Origin: Gemmatimonadota bacterium
GTDB lineage: Bacteria; JAAXHH01
Length of the DNA: 64,000 nt
Reading direction: 5' to 3'
NCBI GenBank assembly: GCA_026706345.1
Contig: JAPOYX010000081.1
Coordinates: forward strand, 1-64,000
The notes beneath the pieces were generated by a model. The model saw nothing but the letters and a program-made list of their open reading frames with translations. It was not told the DNA's origin and did not search any database. Below are positions 1 to 9,274 of the stretch, one piece after another. The position numbers were made by a program, and so were the translations under genes. How positions within the stretch are numbered: position 1 is the first letter of the stretch; each line of letters opens with the position of its first letter.

Positions 1-708
1 CAATCCGTACTTCGACGCCAGTTGCCCGTAATGGCGACGGGCTGTTTCGGTGTGTTCCGGATGGATGACCTCCAGGCCATCTAGGCCACGTTCGATAAAA
101 CCGGGGATCAGTTCGTCCCGCCGAAGGGAGCCCGGATGGGCAAGCACCGCCATGCCGCCGGCCCCGTGTATGATCTCAATCGCGTCCTCTACGGCAAAAA
201 AGACCTTGGGCACGTATGCGGGCGCGTGATTTCCGAGGTACCGGACAAAGGCATCCTGTATCGATTCGACGTGGTTATTCTCCAGCAGAGCGCGGGCGAC
301 ATGCGGTCTGCCGATGCTGGTTCTTCCGTCCTGTGCGCATGCGATCACCGACTCCAGTTCGAGCGCCACTCCCAGGTCGTTGAGCTTCCGCACGATACCC
401 TTCGCCCGGCTCAACCGGTGCGACCTGAAGGTTTCCAGGTACGAAAGCAACGCCTGGTTCGCGGGATCGAAGCAGTAACCCAGGATGTGCACGTCGAAAG
501 CGCCTTCCCGCGCACTGAGTTCCACGCCCGGTACGATCTCCAGGCCCTGAGGCGAAACACGCCGGGCCCGTTCGACGCCGTCCACCGCGTCGTGGTCCGT
601 AATCGCCAGGGCGCGCAAACCTGCGCCGCGGGCTTCCGAAACGAGTTCTTCCGGGGAATGGACGCCGTCGGAACAGTCGCTGTGGGCGTGTAAGTCAATA
701 TAGCACAT
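1..708 (-). CDS. PHP-domain metal-dependent phosphoesterase (3' end outside window)
   Basis: The reading frame opens with ATG at 708 and stays open to the left edge, so the C-terminus is missing (236 codons visible). The N-terminus has the PHP-domain metal motif HAHSDCSDG (residues 7-15), then TDHD (37-40), a PGVELSA motif and AHPGS near residue 190. These are the metal ligands of the TrpH/YciV-like PHP family, which hydrolyses phosphate esters such as 3',5'-nucleoside bisphosphates or short RNA ends. The gene begins 5 bp after the valS stop and is probably cotranscribed with it. The family is clear from the motifs; the substrate cannot be told from sequence. Confidence 0.85.
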   Translation of the reverse strand, partial: MCYIDLHAHSDCSDGVHSPEELVSEARGAGLRALAITDHDAVDGVERARRVSPQGLEIVPGVELSAREGAFDVHILGYCFDPANQALLSYLETFRSHRLSRAKGIVRKLNDLGVALELESVIACAQDGRTSIGRPHVARALLENNHVESIQDAFVRYLGNHAPAYVPKVFFAVEDAIEIIHGAGGMAVLAHPGSLRRDELIPGFIERGLDGLEVIHPEHTETARRHYGQLASKYGL

Positions 709-713
709 GACGC

Positions 714-3383
714 TTATCCAGCACAAATCATTTCGAGATTGCGATTCAGTCTGCCGATCATGTCCTCGTAGCTGTCCTGTTTTTTCTTCTCTTTCTCGAC
801 GACCTCTGCCGGCGCTCTTTCAAGGAACTGGCCGTTTGAGAGGCGCTTGAGGACCTTTTCCAGCTCCTGCTCGACCCGGGTCCGCTCCCTGGACAGGCGT
901 TCCGTTTCGATTTCCAGGTCGATCAGGCCGCTGAGAGGAATGTAGAACTCCATGTCCCGGAGCACGCCGGACGCGCAGCCGGCGGGCCGGGCCTCGTCCC
1001 CATCGACGAACACCAGGGCGCTTCTGGCGAGGGACTGGACTGTGGCGGCCTGACGGGAGAACACGTCAATCAGGCCCGTGTCGCCAACCTGGCAGTACAC
1101 CGTCATTTCATGGGTCGGATGCACCCTGAAATCCGCGCGCACGCCCCGGATGGCCCCGATCAGTTCCTGGATGAGGCGTACGTTCCGTTCGGCGCCCACC
1201 TCAATCCGATCCGGGTCCGTCTCCGGCCAGGGCGCTACGACGATGCTGACCGGTCCCGCTTCCTCAGCCGGTTGATAAGGTCTCAACTGCTGCCAGATTT
1301 CCTCGGTGATGAACGGCATGAACGGATGAAACAGGCGTAGCGTCCGCTCCAGCACGAACAGGGCCGTGCGCCGCGCCTGATCCCCGGAATCGAAGTCGGT
1401 TTCGTCGTAGACGCGCTGCTTGATCGCCTCGAGATACCAATCGCAGTAGTCGTGCCAGAAAAAATCGTAAAGCAGCAGCGCCGCCTCGTGGAAGGCATAC
1501 TTCGTCAGGGAATGCGTCACCTGCTCGACGGTCCGCGCCAGACGTGACAGAATCCAACGGTCCCAGAGGTTTTCAGGACATAAGGTTCCGGTTTCCGGCC
1601 GCTTCTGATGCATGAGCACCAGCCGCGCGGCATTCCACATCTTGTTCGCGAAATTCCGCCCTACTTCAACCTGTTCATTGGAATAGAGCACATCCTGGCC
1701 GTGGGGCGCGATCAGCATCATCGCGTATCTCAGCGCGTCCGTGCCATAGGTGTCCATGACCTCGAGCGGATCGGGCGAATTGCCCAGCGATTTGCTCAGT
1801 TTGCGTCCCTTGATGTCACGTAACAGGCTCGTGAGATAGACATCGTCGAAGGGCCGGTCATCCATGAATTCATAGCCCATCATCATCATGCGAACGACCC
1901 AGAAGAAGAGGATATCGTGGCCGGTAACCAACGTGGAGGTGGGATAGAAGGCCTCGAGTTCCGCGGTCCGCTCCGGCCAGCCCATGGTCGAAAAGGGCCA
2001 CAGGGCCGAAGAAAACCACGTGTCGAGCACGTCTTCGTCCTGGATCAGGACTTCGTGACCGCAGCGGCCGCAGCGATCCGGCGCCTCGACGCTCGCGTGC
2101 ACGCTTTCACACGAACCGCAATACCAGATCGGAATGCGGTGCCCCCACCAAAGCTGCCGCGACAGACACCAGTCCTCGATATGCTCGAGCCAGTGGCAGT
2201 ACGTCTTCTCCCAGTGATCCGGCGTGAAGCGCGGGAATCCATCTTCTTCCAGGGCGCGAAGCAGACGCTGCGCGAGGGGACGGGTCTTCAGAAACCACTG
2301 GCGTGAAAGCCGGGGTTCGAGGGTCGAATCGCAGCGCTGGCAGTGGCGAACGGCGTGGACGTGCCCGTCGACCCGTTCGAGCAGGCCGAGATCCTCCAGA
2401 TCCTTCACGACTCTGCGCCTGCAGTCGAACCGGTCCGATCCCCGGTAGGCGGGGCCGGCGGCTTCGTTCATCACGCCGTCCTCGTCCATGATCACGATCT
2501 GGGGCAGATCGTGTTTGTTTCCCAGCATGAAGTCATTGAAATCGTGGGCCGGCGTCACTTTCACGGCGCCCGAACCGAATTCCGGGTCGACCAGTTCGGC
2601 GTCGGCAATGATCGGGATCGTACGGTCCGTCAGAGGCAGTCTTACCCGTTTGCCGATCAGGTGCGCGTGACGTTCGTCGTCCGGATGGACGGCCACGGCC
2701 GTATCGCCGAGCATGGTCTCCGGCCTCGTCGTGGCGATGCTGATCCCTCCTTCGCCGTCTGCCAGGGGATACCGGATATGCCACAGCGAACCCCGCTCGT
2801 CCAGGGGAACGGCCTCTTCGTTGGACAGGGCGGTATTGCAACGGGGGCACCAGTTTATGATGCGATAGCCCCGATAAATCATCTTCTTTTCGAATAGCTC
2901 GATGAATACCGTGGCAACCGCCCTGGACAGCCCTTCATCCATGGTGAAACGCTCGCGCTTCCAGTCACAGGAGCAACCCAGTTCCTTCAATTGGCGGACA
3001 ATAGTGCCACCGTATTGCTCCCGCCACTTCCATACTTCTTCAACGAATCTTTCCCGGCCTATTTCCTCCCGGTCGATGCCTTGCTCGGCGAGCATCCTCT
3101 CCACCACCACGTGCGTGGCAATGCCAGCATGATCCGTTCCTGGCATCCAAAGGGTTTCGAAGCCCTGCATGCGCTTGAAGCGCACGAGGATATCCTGGAT
3201 CGTATTGTTCAGCACGTGGCCGAGATGAAGTATGCCGGTAATGTTCGGAGGGGGAATGACGATGGTGTAGGGCGGCTTGTCGGAAACCGGGTCGGCGTGA
3301 AAGAACTGGTTCTCTTCCCAGAAAGCGTACCACTTCCGTTCCACGGTTCCCGGGTCGTATTGCGGGGGCAGGCCCTCGGCCAT
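714..3383 (-). CDS. valS: Valine--tRNA ligase (ValRS)
   Basis: An 889-residue class Ia aminoacyl-tRNA synthetase that charges tRNA-Val in the cytoplasm. The HIGH-type motif appears as GILHLGH (about residues 50-56, inside PPPNITGILHLGH) and the KMSKS loop as KLSKS (about 525-530). The centre contains the editing (CP1) domain, and a C-terminal coiled-coil arm of alternating acidic and basic residues ends the protein, as is specific for ValRS. Length is typical of the family. A GGGAG stretch lies about 12 nt upstream of the ATG. A separate promoter-like element lies about 150 bp upstream, so it need not depend on the upstream dcw cluster. Confidence 0.97.
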   Translation of the reverse strand: MAEGLPPQYDPGTVERKWYAFWEENQFFHADPVSDKPPYTIVIPPPNITGILHLGHVLNNTIQDILVRFKRMQGFETLWMPGTDHAGIATHVVVERMLAEQGIDREEIGRERFVEEVWKWREQYGGTIVRQLKELGCSCDWKRERFTMDEGLSRAVATVFIELFEKKMIYRGYRIINWCPRCNTALSNEEAVPLDERGSLWHIRYPLADGEGGISIATTRPETMLGDTAVAVHPDDERHAHLIGKRVRLPLTDRTIPIIADAELVDPEFGSGAVKVTPAHDFNDFMLGNKHDLPQIVIMDEDGVMNEAAGPAYRGSDRFDCRRRVVKDLEDLGLLERVDGHVHAVRHCQRCDSTLEPRLSRQWFLKTRPLAQRLLRALEEDGFPRFTPDHWEKTYCHWLEHIEDWCLSRQLWWGHRIPIWYCGSCESVHASVEAPDRCGRCGHEVLIQDEDVLDTWFSSALWPFSTMGWPERTAELEAFYPTSTLVTGHDILFFWVVRMMMMGYEFMDDRPFDDVYLTSLLRDIKGRKLSKSLGNSPDPLEVMDTYGTDALRYAMMLIAPHGQDVLYSNEQVEVGRNFANKMWNAARLVLMHQKRPETGTLCPENLWDRWILSRLARTVEQVTHSLTKYAFHEAALLLYDFFWHDYCDWYLEAIKQRVYDETDFDSGDQARRTALFVLERTLRLFHPFMPFITEEIWQQLRPYQPAEEAGPVSIVVAPWPETDPDRIEVGAERNVRLIQELIGAIRGVRADFRVHPTHEMTVYCQVGDTGLIDVFSRQAATVQSLARSALVFVDGDEARPAGCASGVLRDMEFYIPLSGLIDLEIETERLSRERTRVEQELEKVLKRLSNGQFLERAPAEVVEKEKKKQDSYEDMIGRLNRNLEMICAG

Positions 3384-3530
3384 ATCGGGTGTTTCTCCCT
3401 GTCGTATCGAGCGTCACAGCATATAACAGGTTATGGAATGACCGTAATCAGACCGGGTACCGGACAGGAAAGACTACGCCCTCCATCGTGATGATATCTC
3501 GAATCCAGCAACGCCTGAATCGCCTGCCTC

Positions 3531-3559
3531 AAAATATCGTCCCGACGCGGACCTGTCAA
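3531..3559 (-). promoter_or_regulatory. Predicted sigma70-type promoter of valS
   Basis: On the minus strand, TTGACA (3559-3554) is followed after exactly 17 bp by TATTTT (3536-3531). The -35 is a perfect consensus and the -10 matches four of six positions. It lies in the 238-bp gap between ftsZ and valS and points at valS. The rpmE promoter has the same layout with the same TATTTT. Confidence 0.55.
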
Positions 3560-3584
3560 TTTAAATTGCCCGGCGGCTCAGATA

Positions 3585-3617
3585 CCCGAATCTCCCCGGG
3601 GATGTCGGGTGATTCGG
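3585..3617. other. Inverted repeat in the ftsZ-valS gap
   Basis: CCGAATC and GATTCGG face each other across an 18-nt loop that itself contains CCCCGGGG. The element lies directly after the ftsZ stop codon. There is no T-run on either side, so it is at best a weak or factor-dependent terminator, or a 3'-end-protecting hairpin for the dcw transcript. Confidence 0.3.
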
Positions 3618-3621
3618 CTTT

Positions 3622-4794
3622 CTACGAACCGAAGGCCCGTCTGCGGCGCATGTAGGTCGGCACATCCAGTCCGTTGTTGTCGACCGCATCGTCGGAAGGG
3701 TCGCCGCCGGCCACTTCTTCCGTATCGAACCCGTTGCGCTTGACCCGCTGAAAGGCCGGAGTTTCCAGCTCGTCCGGGCGGTCGGGCTGGAATTTCAGGA
3801 TGTTGCGCGTCAACATCTCGTCATGGGAAGCAATCGCATGATCCAGTCCCGTGGCGATCAACGTTACCCGGATCCTGCCCTCGAGGCTTTCGTCGAGGAC
3901 CGTCCCCATGATGATGTTGGTATGCCCCGCGGCCGCCTGTACCGTGGTCATTACCTCTTCCACCTCGAACAGGGTCATATCCTCGCCACCCGATATATTG
4001 AGCAGAATGTCCTTGGCGCCGTCTATGTCCATGTCCGCCAGCAGCGGGTGCTTCATGGCCCGTTCCGCGGCTTCGAGTGCGCGCTTGTCTCCCTCGGCTT
4101 CGCCGGTTCCCATCAGGGCTTCGCCCTTGTTCTCCATGGTTGTCTTGATATCGGCGAAATCGACGTTGATCAGTCCGGGCAGGGTTACCAGATCCGATAT
4201 GCCGCGCGTGGCCTGCAACAGGACCTCGTCGGCTACCTTGAGCGCGTCTTTGAAAGACGTGGTGTGGCTTACGGTTTCTTTGAGTTTCTGGTTAGGAATA
4301 ATGACTACCGTATCCACATGTTCCTTTAATGCGGCCAGGCCGGTTTCGGCGTTCGCCGCCCGCTTGGGCCCCTCGAAGGCAAAGGGCTTGGTCACGATCC
4401 CGACGGCCAGCACGCCCAGTTCCTTCGCGATCTGCGCGATCACCGGCGCGGCACCGGTTCCCGTACCTCCACCCATGCCCGCGGTAATAAAGACCATGTC
4501 GATATCGGTCAGGTGTTCCGAGATGACGTCCCGGCTTTCCTCCGCGGACTTTCGGCCCACGTCGGGGTTGGCGCCGGCGCCCAGTCCCCGGGTGATTTCG
4601 TGTCCCAGTTGAATCTTGTACTTCACATTGGACCCTGCCAGGTCCTGCGCGTCCGTGTTTGCGACGAGGAAATCCACACCCGGAACGCCGATTTCAACCA
4701 TGTGGTTGACGGCGTTTTTGCCCGCACCTCCCACGCCGATGATTTTCATGCGAGCAAACAGTCCCGGTTCCGCATCGAAATCGAAAGTAGACAT
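3622..4794 (-). CDS. ftsZ: Cell division GTPase FtsZ
   Basis: A 390-residue tubulin homologue that polymerises at midcell to form the Z ring. The signature GGGTGTG (about residues 105-112) sits inside GMGGGTGTGAAP, the N-terminus carries GVGGAGKNAVNHM for GTP binding, and the protein ends with a DVPTYMRRRR tail. That tail matches the conserved C-terminal peptide which docks on FtsA. The start at 4794 (MSTFDFD) was chosen because GGAGG lies 6-7 nt upstream; an in-frame ATG 11 codons earlier has no such site. It is the last gene of the dcw cluster, 71 bp after ftsA. Confidence 0.97.
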   Translation of the reverse strand: MSTFDFDAEPGLFARMKIIGVGGAGKNAVNHMVEIGVPGVDFLVANTDAQDLAGSNVKYKIQLGHEITRGLGAGANPDVGRKSAEESRDVISEHLTDIDMVFITAGMGGGTGTGAAPVIAQIAKELGVLAVGIVTKPFAFEGPKRAANAETGLAALKEHVDTVVIIPNQKLKETVSHTTSFKDALKVADEVLLQATRGISDLVTLPGLINVDFADIKTTMENKGEALMGTGEAEGDKRALEAAERAMKHPLLADMDIDGAKDILLNISGGEDMTLFEVEEVMTTVQAAAGHTNIIMGTVLDESLEGRIRVTLIATGLDHAIASHDEMLTRNILKFQPDRPDELETPAFQRVKRNGFDTEEVAGGDPSDDAVDNNGLDVPTYMRRRRAFGS

Positions 4795-4865
4795 TATTGC
4801 CTCCGTTCGTTGGTGTAAAAGCAGCAACCTGCAAGACCTTCATAATCACGACGCATCGTGGGGTG

Positions 4866-6086
4866 TTACAGCATGGCCACGATCCGGCTTCTCACACGAT
4901 CCAGCCATCCTCCTTCCGTACCATTTCGCCACTCCTTTCCCGACGGGTTGCCCATGACGTAGCGCAACAGGCCCGCACCCGTCGCGTACACTGGCGCGTC
5001 CTCATCTCTGGCCAGGCCGGTAACTTCAACTGGCGCACCGATTTTCGCGGACATGCCGAAGACCTGTTCCGCCAGTTTCGCAATGCCCGGTATCTGGGCG
5101 CCACCGCCTGTGATTACGATACCGGTACCGATCAGGTGTTCGTATCCACTTCTCCTGATCTCCTGCCGGGCGAGGATCAGAAGCTCCTTTATCCGCGGTC
5201 CTGCGACGAACGCCAGTTCTTCCCGTGTCACCTGCCGCGACGGACGGCCGCCGACTCCGGGCACTTCGATCATGTCCTCCCTGTCCGGACGGACATAGAC
5301 CGCACTTGCGTAGCGGCGCTTTATTCGTTCGGCATCCTCATGGGGCGTGCGGAGCCCGATCGCGATATCGTTCGTCAGATTGACCCCACCGGCCGGGATT
5401 ACCGACGAATGCCGGATGCTGCCCCCGTGGAACAACGCGACGCCCGTGGTTCCTCCTCCCAGGTCGAGGAGAACGACACCCAGTTCCTTCTCATCGCTTG
5501 TGAGCACCGCGTGGCCCGCCGCCATCGAATCCAGGACGAGGTCCGTGACGCGCATTCCGGACTCCATGATGCATTTACGGACATTCTGAAGGGGGGTAAC
5601 CGCTCCCGTGACGATGTGCACCAGCACTTCGAGACGGACGCCCGACATGCCGCACGGGTCGGGAATCCCGTGCTGGTCGTCCACGATGTAGTCCTGCGCG
5701 ATCACGTGGAGGACCTGGCGGTCGGGTAAAATCTTCAGGGCCGTCGCGGAGTCATGCGCGCGTGCAACGTCCTCTTGCGTCACGCCGCCGTCCCCGTCGG
5801 ACGCGATGGCCACGGCGCCTCTGCTGTTGACACTTTCGATGTGCTCGCCGGAGATCCCGGCGACGACGTCGTTTACCTTGACTCCCGCCGCCTGTTCCGC
5901 CGCATCGAGCGCCTGCATGATCGTGCGGGTGGCCTCGTCCATATTCACCACGACACCTCGCCTGATGCCGTGTGAAGGACAGGTTCCTTCGCCCAGAATA
6001 TGGAGGCCGTCGTCTGTCATCTCGCCGATCAGCACGACGGTCTTGGTAGTGCCCATGTCGAGGGCGGCTATGAATTCACCGGCCAT
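4866..6086 (-). CDS. ftsA: Cell division protein FtsA
   Basis: An actin-like ATPase of 406 residues that tethers FtsZ to the inner membrane. ALDMGTTKT at the N-terminus is phosphate loop 1, LDLGGGTTGVA is phosphate loop 2, and ITGGGAQIPG is the adenosine motif. The C-terminal segment WLDRVRSRIVAML is a classic amphipathic membrane-targeting helix. It lies between ftsQ (17-bp gap) and ftsZ, the standard dcw order. Length and domain order are typical of FtsA. Confidence 0.96.
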   Translation of the reverse strand: MAGEFIAALDMGTTKTVVLIGEMTDDGLHILGEGTCPSHGIRRGVVVNMDEATRTIMQALDAAEQAAGVKVNDVVAGISGEHIESVNSRGAVAIASDGDGGVTQEDVARAHDSATALKILPDRQVLHVIAQDYIVDDQHGIPDPCGMSGVRLEVLVHIVTGAVTPLQNVRKCIMESGMRVTDLVLDSMAAGHAVLTSDEKELGVVLLDLGGGTTGVALFHGGSIRHSSVIPAGGVNLTNDIAIGLRTPHEDAERIKRRYASAVYVRPDREDMIEVPGVGGRPSRQVTREELAFVAGPRIKELLILARQEIRRSGYEHLIGTGIVITGGGAQIPGIAKLAEQVFGMSAKIGAPVEVTGLARDEDAPVYATGAGLLRYVMGNPSGKEWRNGTEGGWLDRVRSRIVAML

Positions 6087-6103
6087 GTGAAACTCCTTTA
6101 CCG

Positions 6104-6946
6104 CTACGAACGCCGCTCCGGAGACCGGGCGGACACGATCGGCCGGACAATCACCTGGTCCTTGAACCGCAGATCGATCAGCCTGGTCCTGATGGCGTCG
6201 GCTTCCAACCGGTCCACCGTTCGTTTCAGCATCTCGATCTTCCTGGGGTAGTGGCCCGTCCCGAATCTTATGGCCAATCCGCCTTCGACCATGTAGGCGA
6301 TCGGATCATGCTGGCTCGATACGTGAACCTCGGACAATTCGTCATACAGCCCCGGAGAAAGCGTTCTCAGCACTCGCATCAGGTAGAGCGCGCGGCCCAC
6401 CTCGGGATTAACCAGCATGGCATCCCTGAGCGTTTCGAACACTTGGTCCTGCCGGGTCGTGTTGTCTTGCGCGGGGTGGTCGCCTGGCGCGCCGACCGTG
6501 ATCACGGGGAGGTCCGGCAGTCCGTTTCCCGGCGACAGCGGGATCAATTCGGCGCGCTCGGTGACGCCATAGAGTCGATTCAGCTGTACGAAGGCGACAG
6601 GCTGCAGTTCTTTCACCCACACGACGACGGTACCGGGCAGCCGCCTCGTCAGCGCGACGTGTGCGAACCGGCGGTCCAGCATCAGCCGCCGTTCGATCGC
6701 CGCCAGGTTGGCCGACCAGATGTTCCGCCCCCTTTCAAGGCCGGAAATCGTGACGATGTCTTCTTTGCCGACGTTCATGTTCCCCGTTACGACAATGGTG
6801 TCCAGATTGAACGCCGGCGAGGTTTTCGTCCACTTGGACAATGTCAGGCTTCCAAGGATAATCCCCGTTGTCGCGCCGGCCGTGAGCAGGACGATGGCCA
6901 GTCCGCGCACCAACCGGTATATGGGCCGCTTCCTGTTCAGATTCAT
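6104..6946 (-). CDS. ftsQ: Cell division protein FtsQ (POTRA domain)
   Basis: A 280-residue bitopic membrane protein. A short basic N-terminus (MNLNRKRPIYRLV) is followed by one transmembrane helix (about residues 13-35), then a POTRA-like region with NLDTIVVTGNMNVGKEDIV and the FtsQ beta domain with RRLPGTVVVWVKE. FtsQ links early and late divisome proteins through FtsB/FtsL. Its ATG overlaps the murB stop (ATGA), so the two are translationally coupled. Sequence similarity is naturally low in this family; position between murB and ftsA supports the call. Confidence 0.9.
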   Translation of the reverse strand: MNLNRKRPIYRLVRGLAIVLLTAGATTGIILGSLTLSKWTKTSPAFNLDTIVVTGNMNVGKEDIVTISGLERGRNIWSANLAAIERRLMLDRRFAHVALTRRLPGTVVVWVKELQPVAFVQLNRLYGVTERAELIPLSPGNGLPDLPVITVGAPGDHPAQDNTTRQDQVFETLRDAMLVNPEVGRALYLMRVLRTLSPGLYDELSEVHVSSQHDPIAYMVEGGLAIRFGTGHYPRKIEMLKRTVDRLEADAIRTRLIDLRFKDQVIVRPIVSARSPERRS

Positions 6947-7869
6947 ACTACACCCGATTTCATCACGCGCACCTCGAGTTCAAGGGCTACGCCGGTCCGC
7001 TCGAAGACGCGCTCGCGAACCAGATCGATCAGCCGCAACGCGTCCGTAGCCGTAGCGCCTCCCTGGTTGACAACGAAATTCCCGTGGACGTCGGACACCC
7101 GGGCCCCGCCGACCTGAAGGCCCTTGCAACCGGCCGCGTCGATCAGCCTTCCGGCCTTGTCGCCCATCGGGTTCTTGAACATGCATCCCGCACTCTGGTC
7201 CGAGGACGGCTGGGTGCGCTTTCTGTACTCGGTAAAGACACGGATGCGTTCATACACGTTTTCCGGTTCGTCCGGCGTCAATCTGAACACGGCTCCGGTC
7301 ACGATGCTGTCCCGGTCGATACCGCTTTCCCGGTAGGAAAACCCGGCCTCGGAAGCCCTGATCGTCACGACGTTACCGGGAGGCTGAAGCAGCTCTACGG
7401 ACTCCAGCACCCGGCTCAGGTCACTCCCGTGGGCTCCGGCATTGCCCCGGATGGACCCGCCGACCACCCCGGGTATCCCCGTGCAAAACTCCAGTCCGCT
7501 CAGTCCGGCCGCGGCTGCGGACCAGGCGAGTCGAGGCAGGCTTACTCCGGCGCCCGCCCGGATGTATTCACCTTCCTGTTTCAAATGCCACAGCGTCCCC
7601 TCCGCCGGAGTCGAGCCCCGTATCTTGATCACCAGCCCCCGGAAGCCTTCGTCTGAAAAGAGGACGTTGCTTCCGTTTCCCAACACCAGCCAGGGTATCT
7701 CGCGCACGTGAGCGGCGGTGACGACTTCCAGCAGTTCCGACCGGGTTTCCGGCAGACACATCGCGTCGGCCGGTCCCCCGACCCGGTAGGTGGTATGCCG
7801 GTCGAGGCCCTCGTTGCGCCGAAGCCGGTCCGCGGGGACCAGCCCGCTGAGGATGTCGAAGATCTCCAT
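6943..7869 (-). CDS. murB: UDP-N-acetylmuramate dehydrogenase
   Basis: A 308-residue FAD enzyme that reduces UDP-GlcNAc-enolpyruvate to UDP-MurNAc with NADPH in the cytoplasm. Visible family signatures are NTTYRVGG-like HTTYRVGGPAD near the N-terminus, VLGNGSNVLFSD (FAD binding), GIPGVVGGSIRGNAGAHG and, near the C-terminus, GCMFKNP followed by KGLQVGGARVSDVHGNFVVN. Residue order matches the compact type I/II MurB fold. It lies 4 bp after murC and overlaps ftsQ by 4 bp within the dcw operon. Confidence 0.95.
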   Translation of the reverse strand: MEIFDILSGLVPADRLRRNEGLDRHTTYRVGGPADAMCLPETRSELLEVVTAAHVREIPWLVLGNGSNVLFSDEGFRGLVIKIRGSTPAEGTLWHLKQEGEYIRAGAGVSLPRLAWSAAAAGLSGLEFCTGIPGVVGGSIRGNAGAHGSDLSRVLESVELLQPPGNVVTIRASEAGFSYRESGIDRDSIVTGAVFRLTPDEPENVYERIRVFTEYRKRTQPSSDQSAGCMFKNPMGDKAGRLIDAAGCKGLQVGGARVSDVHGNFVVNQGGATATDALRLIDLVRERVFERTGVALELEVRVMKSGVV

Positions 7870-7873
7870 GGGT

Positions 7874-9274
7874 CTAGGCCCCGCGTTTCCGCAACAGTTC
7901 GCATATCTGCCGTCCGACCTCGTCGATGTCCCCGGCGCCGAGCGTCAGTACCATATCCCCCTCCTCGAGATCGTCCACGAGGGCGGCCGCCACCCGGTCT
8001 TTGTCGGAGACGTACGCGACGTCCCCGCCGAATTCCCGCGAAGCCTGGACGATCATCTCGCCTGTAACCCCCTCCCGCGGCGTTTCCCTGGAAGGGTAGA
8101 CGTCCGTCACGACCGTCCGGTATGCCGGGAATAGCCCGAGAACGCGTCCGAATTCACGGCGCATATGCTGCGTACGGCTGTACAGGTGCGGTTGGAACAC
8201 CACGAACATGCGCCGGGCACCCGTGTTGGAAAGGGCGAGCAACGCCGCCTCGATTTCCACGGGATGATGGGCATAGTCGTCCACCACCGCGATGCCCTGT
8301 ATCCTGTCCAGCACCTCGAAACGTCTCTTCAGTCCCCGGTATGCCGCCAGGGCCGCCACGGCCCGCTCGACGGGTATTTCGAGATAATCGGCCACGCCGA
8401 TGGCCGCCAGGGCGTTGAGCAGGTTGCACTCGCCCGGTTGAGGCAATACCAGTCGACCGGCCGGAACATCCCGCACGTACACCTCGGCGGTAACGCGCCA
8501 ACCCTCCGATACCACCCGGTCGGCCCGGATACAGGCATGCCTGGAAAGCCCATAGGTGACCAGCCGGCGCCGCAGCGCAGCACTTACTCTGCTTATGCCC
8601 GGGTCGTCCGCGCACACGAATACCGGCCCGTCCACGGGCACGAGATGGGCGAAGGCGACGAAGGCTTCATCAATGGCCTCTTGCGAACCGTAGTACTCCA
8701 GGTGGTCAGCATCTATCGAAGTGATCACGGCTATCTTCGGGGCCAGGGCATGGAACGATCGATCGTATTCATCGGCTTCCACGACCATCCAGGCGCCGCT
8801 TCCACGCCGCACGTTGGATCCGTTTTCCGTCATGATCCCGCCTATTGCGGCGGTCGGGTCCAGGCCGGCGGCGGAGAGCACCCTGACGATCATGGCCGAC
8901 GTAGAAGTCTTTCCGTGGGTGCCCGCCACGGCGATGCCCTGCGTCCCGCGCATCAGCGTGCCGAGCAGGTCCGCGCGGGTGACGGCAAGCTGGCCCCGCC
9001 TGCGGGCGGCCGCGAGCTCGGGATTGTCCGCCGGTATGGCGGAAGAGTATACGATCAGATCGGCCCCCGACGCGTTATCGGGCTTGTGGCCGCAGAAGAC
9101 GGAAGCGCCGAGAACGCGAAGACGTTCCGTCAGCGGCGTACGCCGGAGATCCGACCCGCTTACTTCGTATCCGTAATCAAGCATCAGCTCACCCAGTCCG
9201 CTCATTCCGATTCCGCCGATACCGATGAAATGCACGCGGCGGCATGCAAGCAAAGACTTACGCCGGTCAGTCAT
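7874..9274 (-). CDS. murC: UDP-N-acetylmuramate--L-alanine ligase
   Basis: A 466-residue Mur ligase that adds L-alanine to UDP-MurNAc using ATP. IGIGGIGMSGL near the N-terminus is the MurC-type UDP-binding glycine motif, GTHGKTST (about 116-123) is the P-loop, and DDYAHHPVEI is the MurC-specific signature of the C-terminal half. It overlaps the ftsW stop by 8 bp. In most dcw clusters murG lies between ftsW and murC; here the overlap leaves no room for it. Confidence 0.96.
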   Translation of the reverse strand: MTDRRKSLLACRRVHFIGIGGIGMSGLGELMLDYGYEVSGSDLRRTPLTERLRVLGASVFCGHKPDNASGADLIVYSSAIPADNPELAAARRRGQLAVTRADLLGTLMRGTQGIAVAGTHGKTSTSAMIVRVLSAAGLDPTAAIGGIMTENGSNVRRGSGAWMVVEADEYDRSFHALAPKIAVITSIDADHLEYYGSQEAIDEAFVAFAHLVPVDGPVFVCADDPGISRVSAALRRRLVTYGLSRHACIRADRVVSEGWRVTAEVYVRDVPAGRLVLPQPGECNLLNALAAIGVADYLEIPVERAVAALAAYRGLKRRFEVLDRIQGIAVVDDYAHHPVEIEAALLALSNTGARRMFVVFQPHLYSRTQHMRREFGRVLGLFPAYRTVVTDVYPSRETPREGVTGEMIVQASREFGGDVAYVSDKDRVAAALVDDLEEGDMVLTLGAGDIDEVGRQICELLRKRGA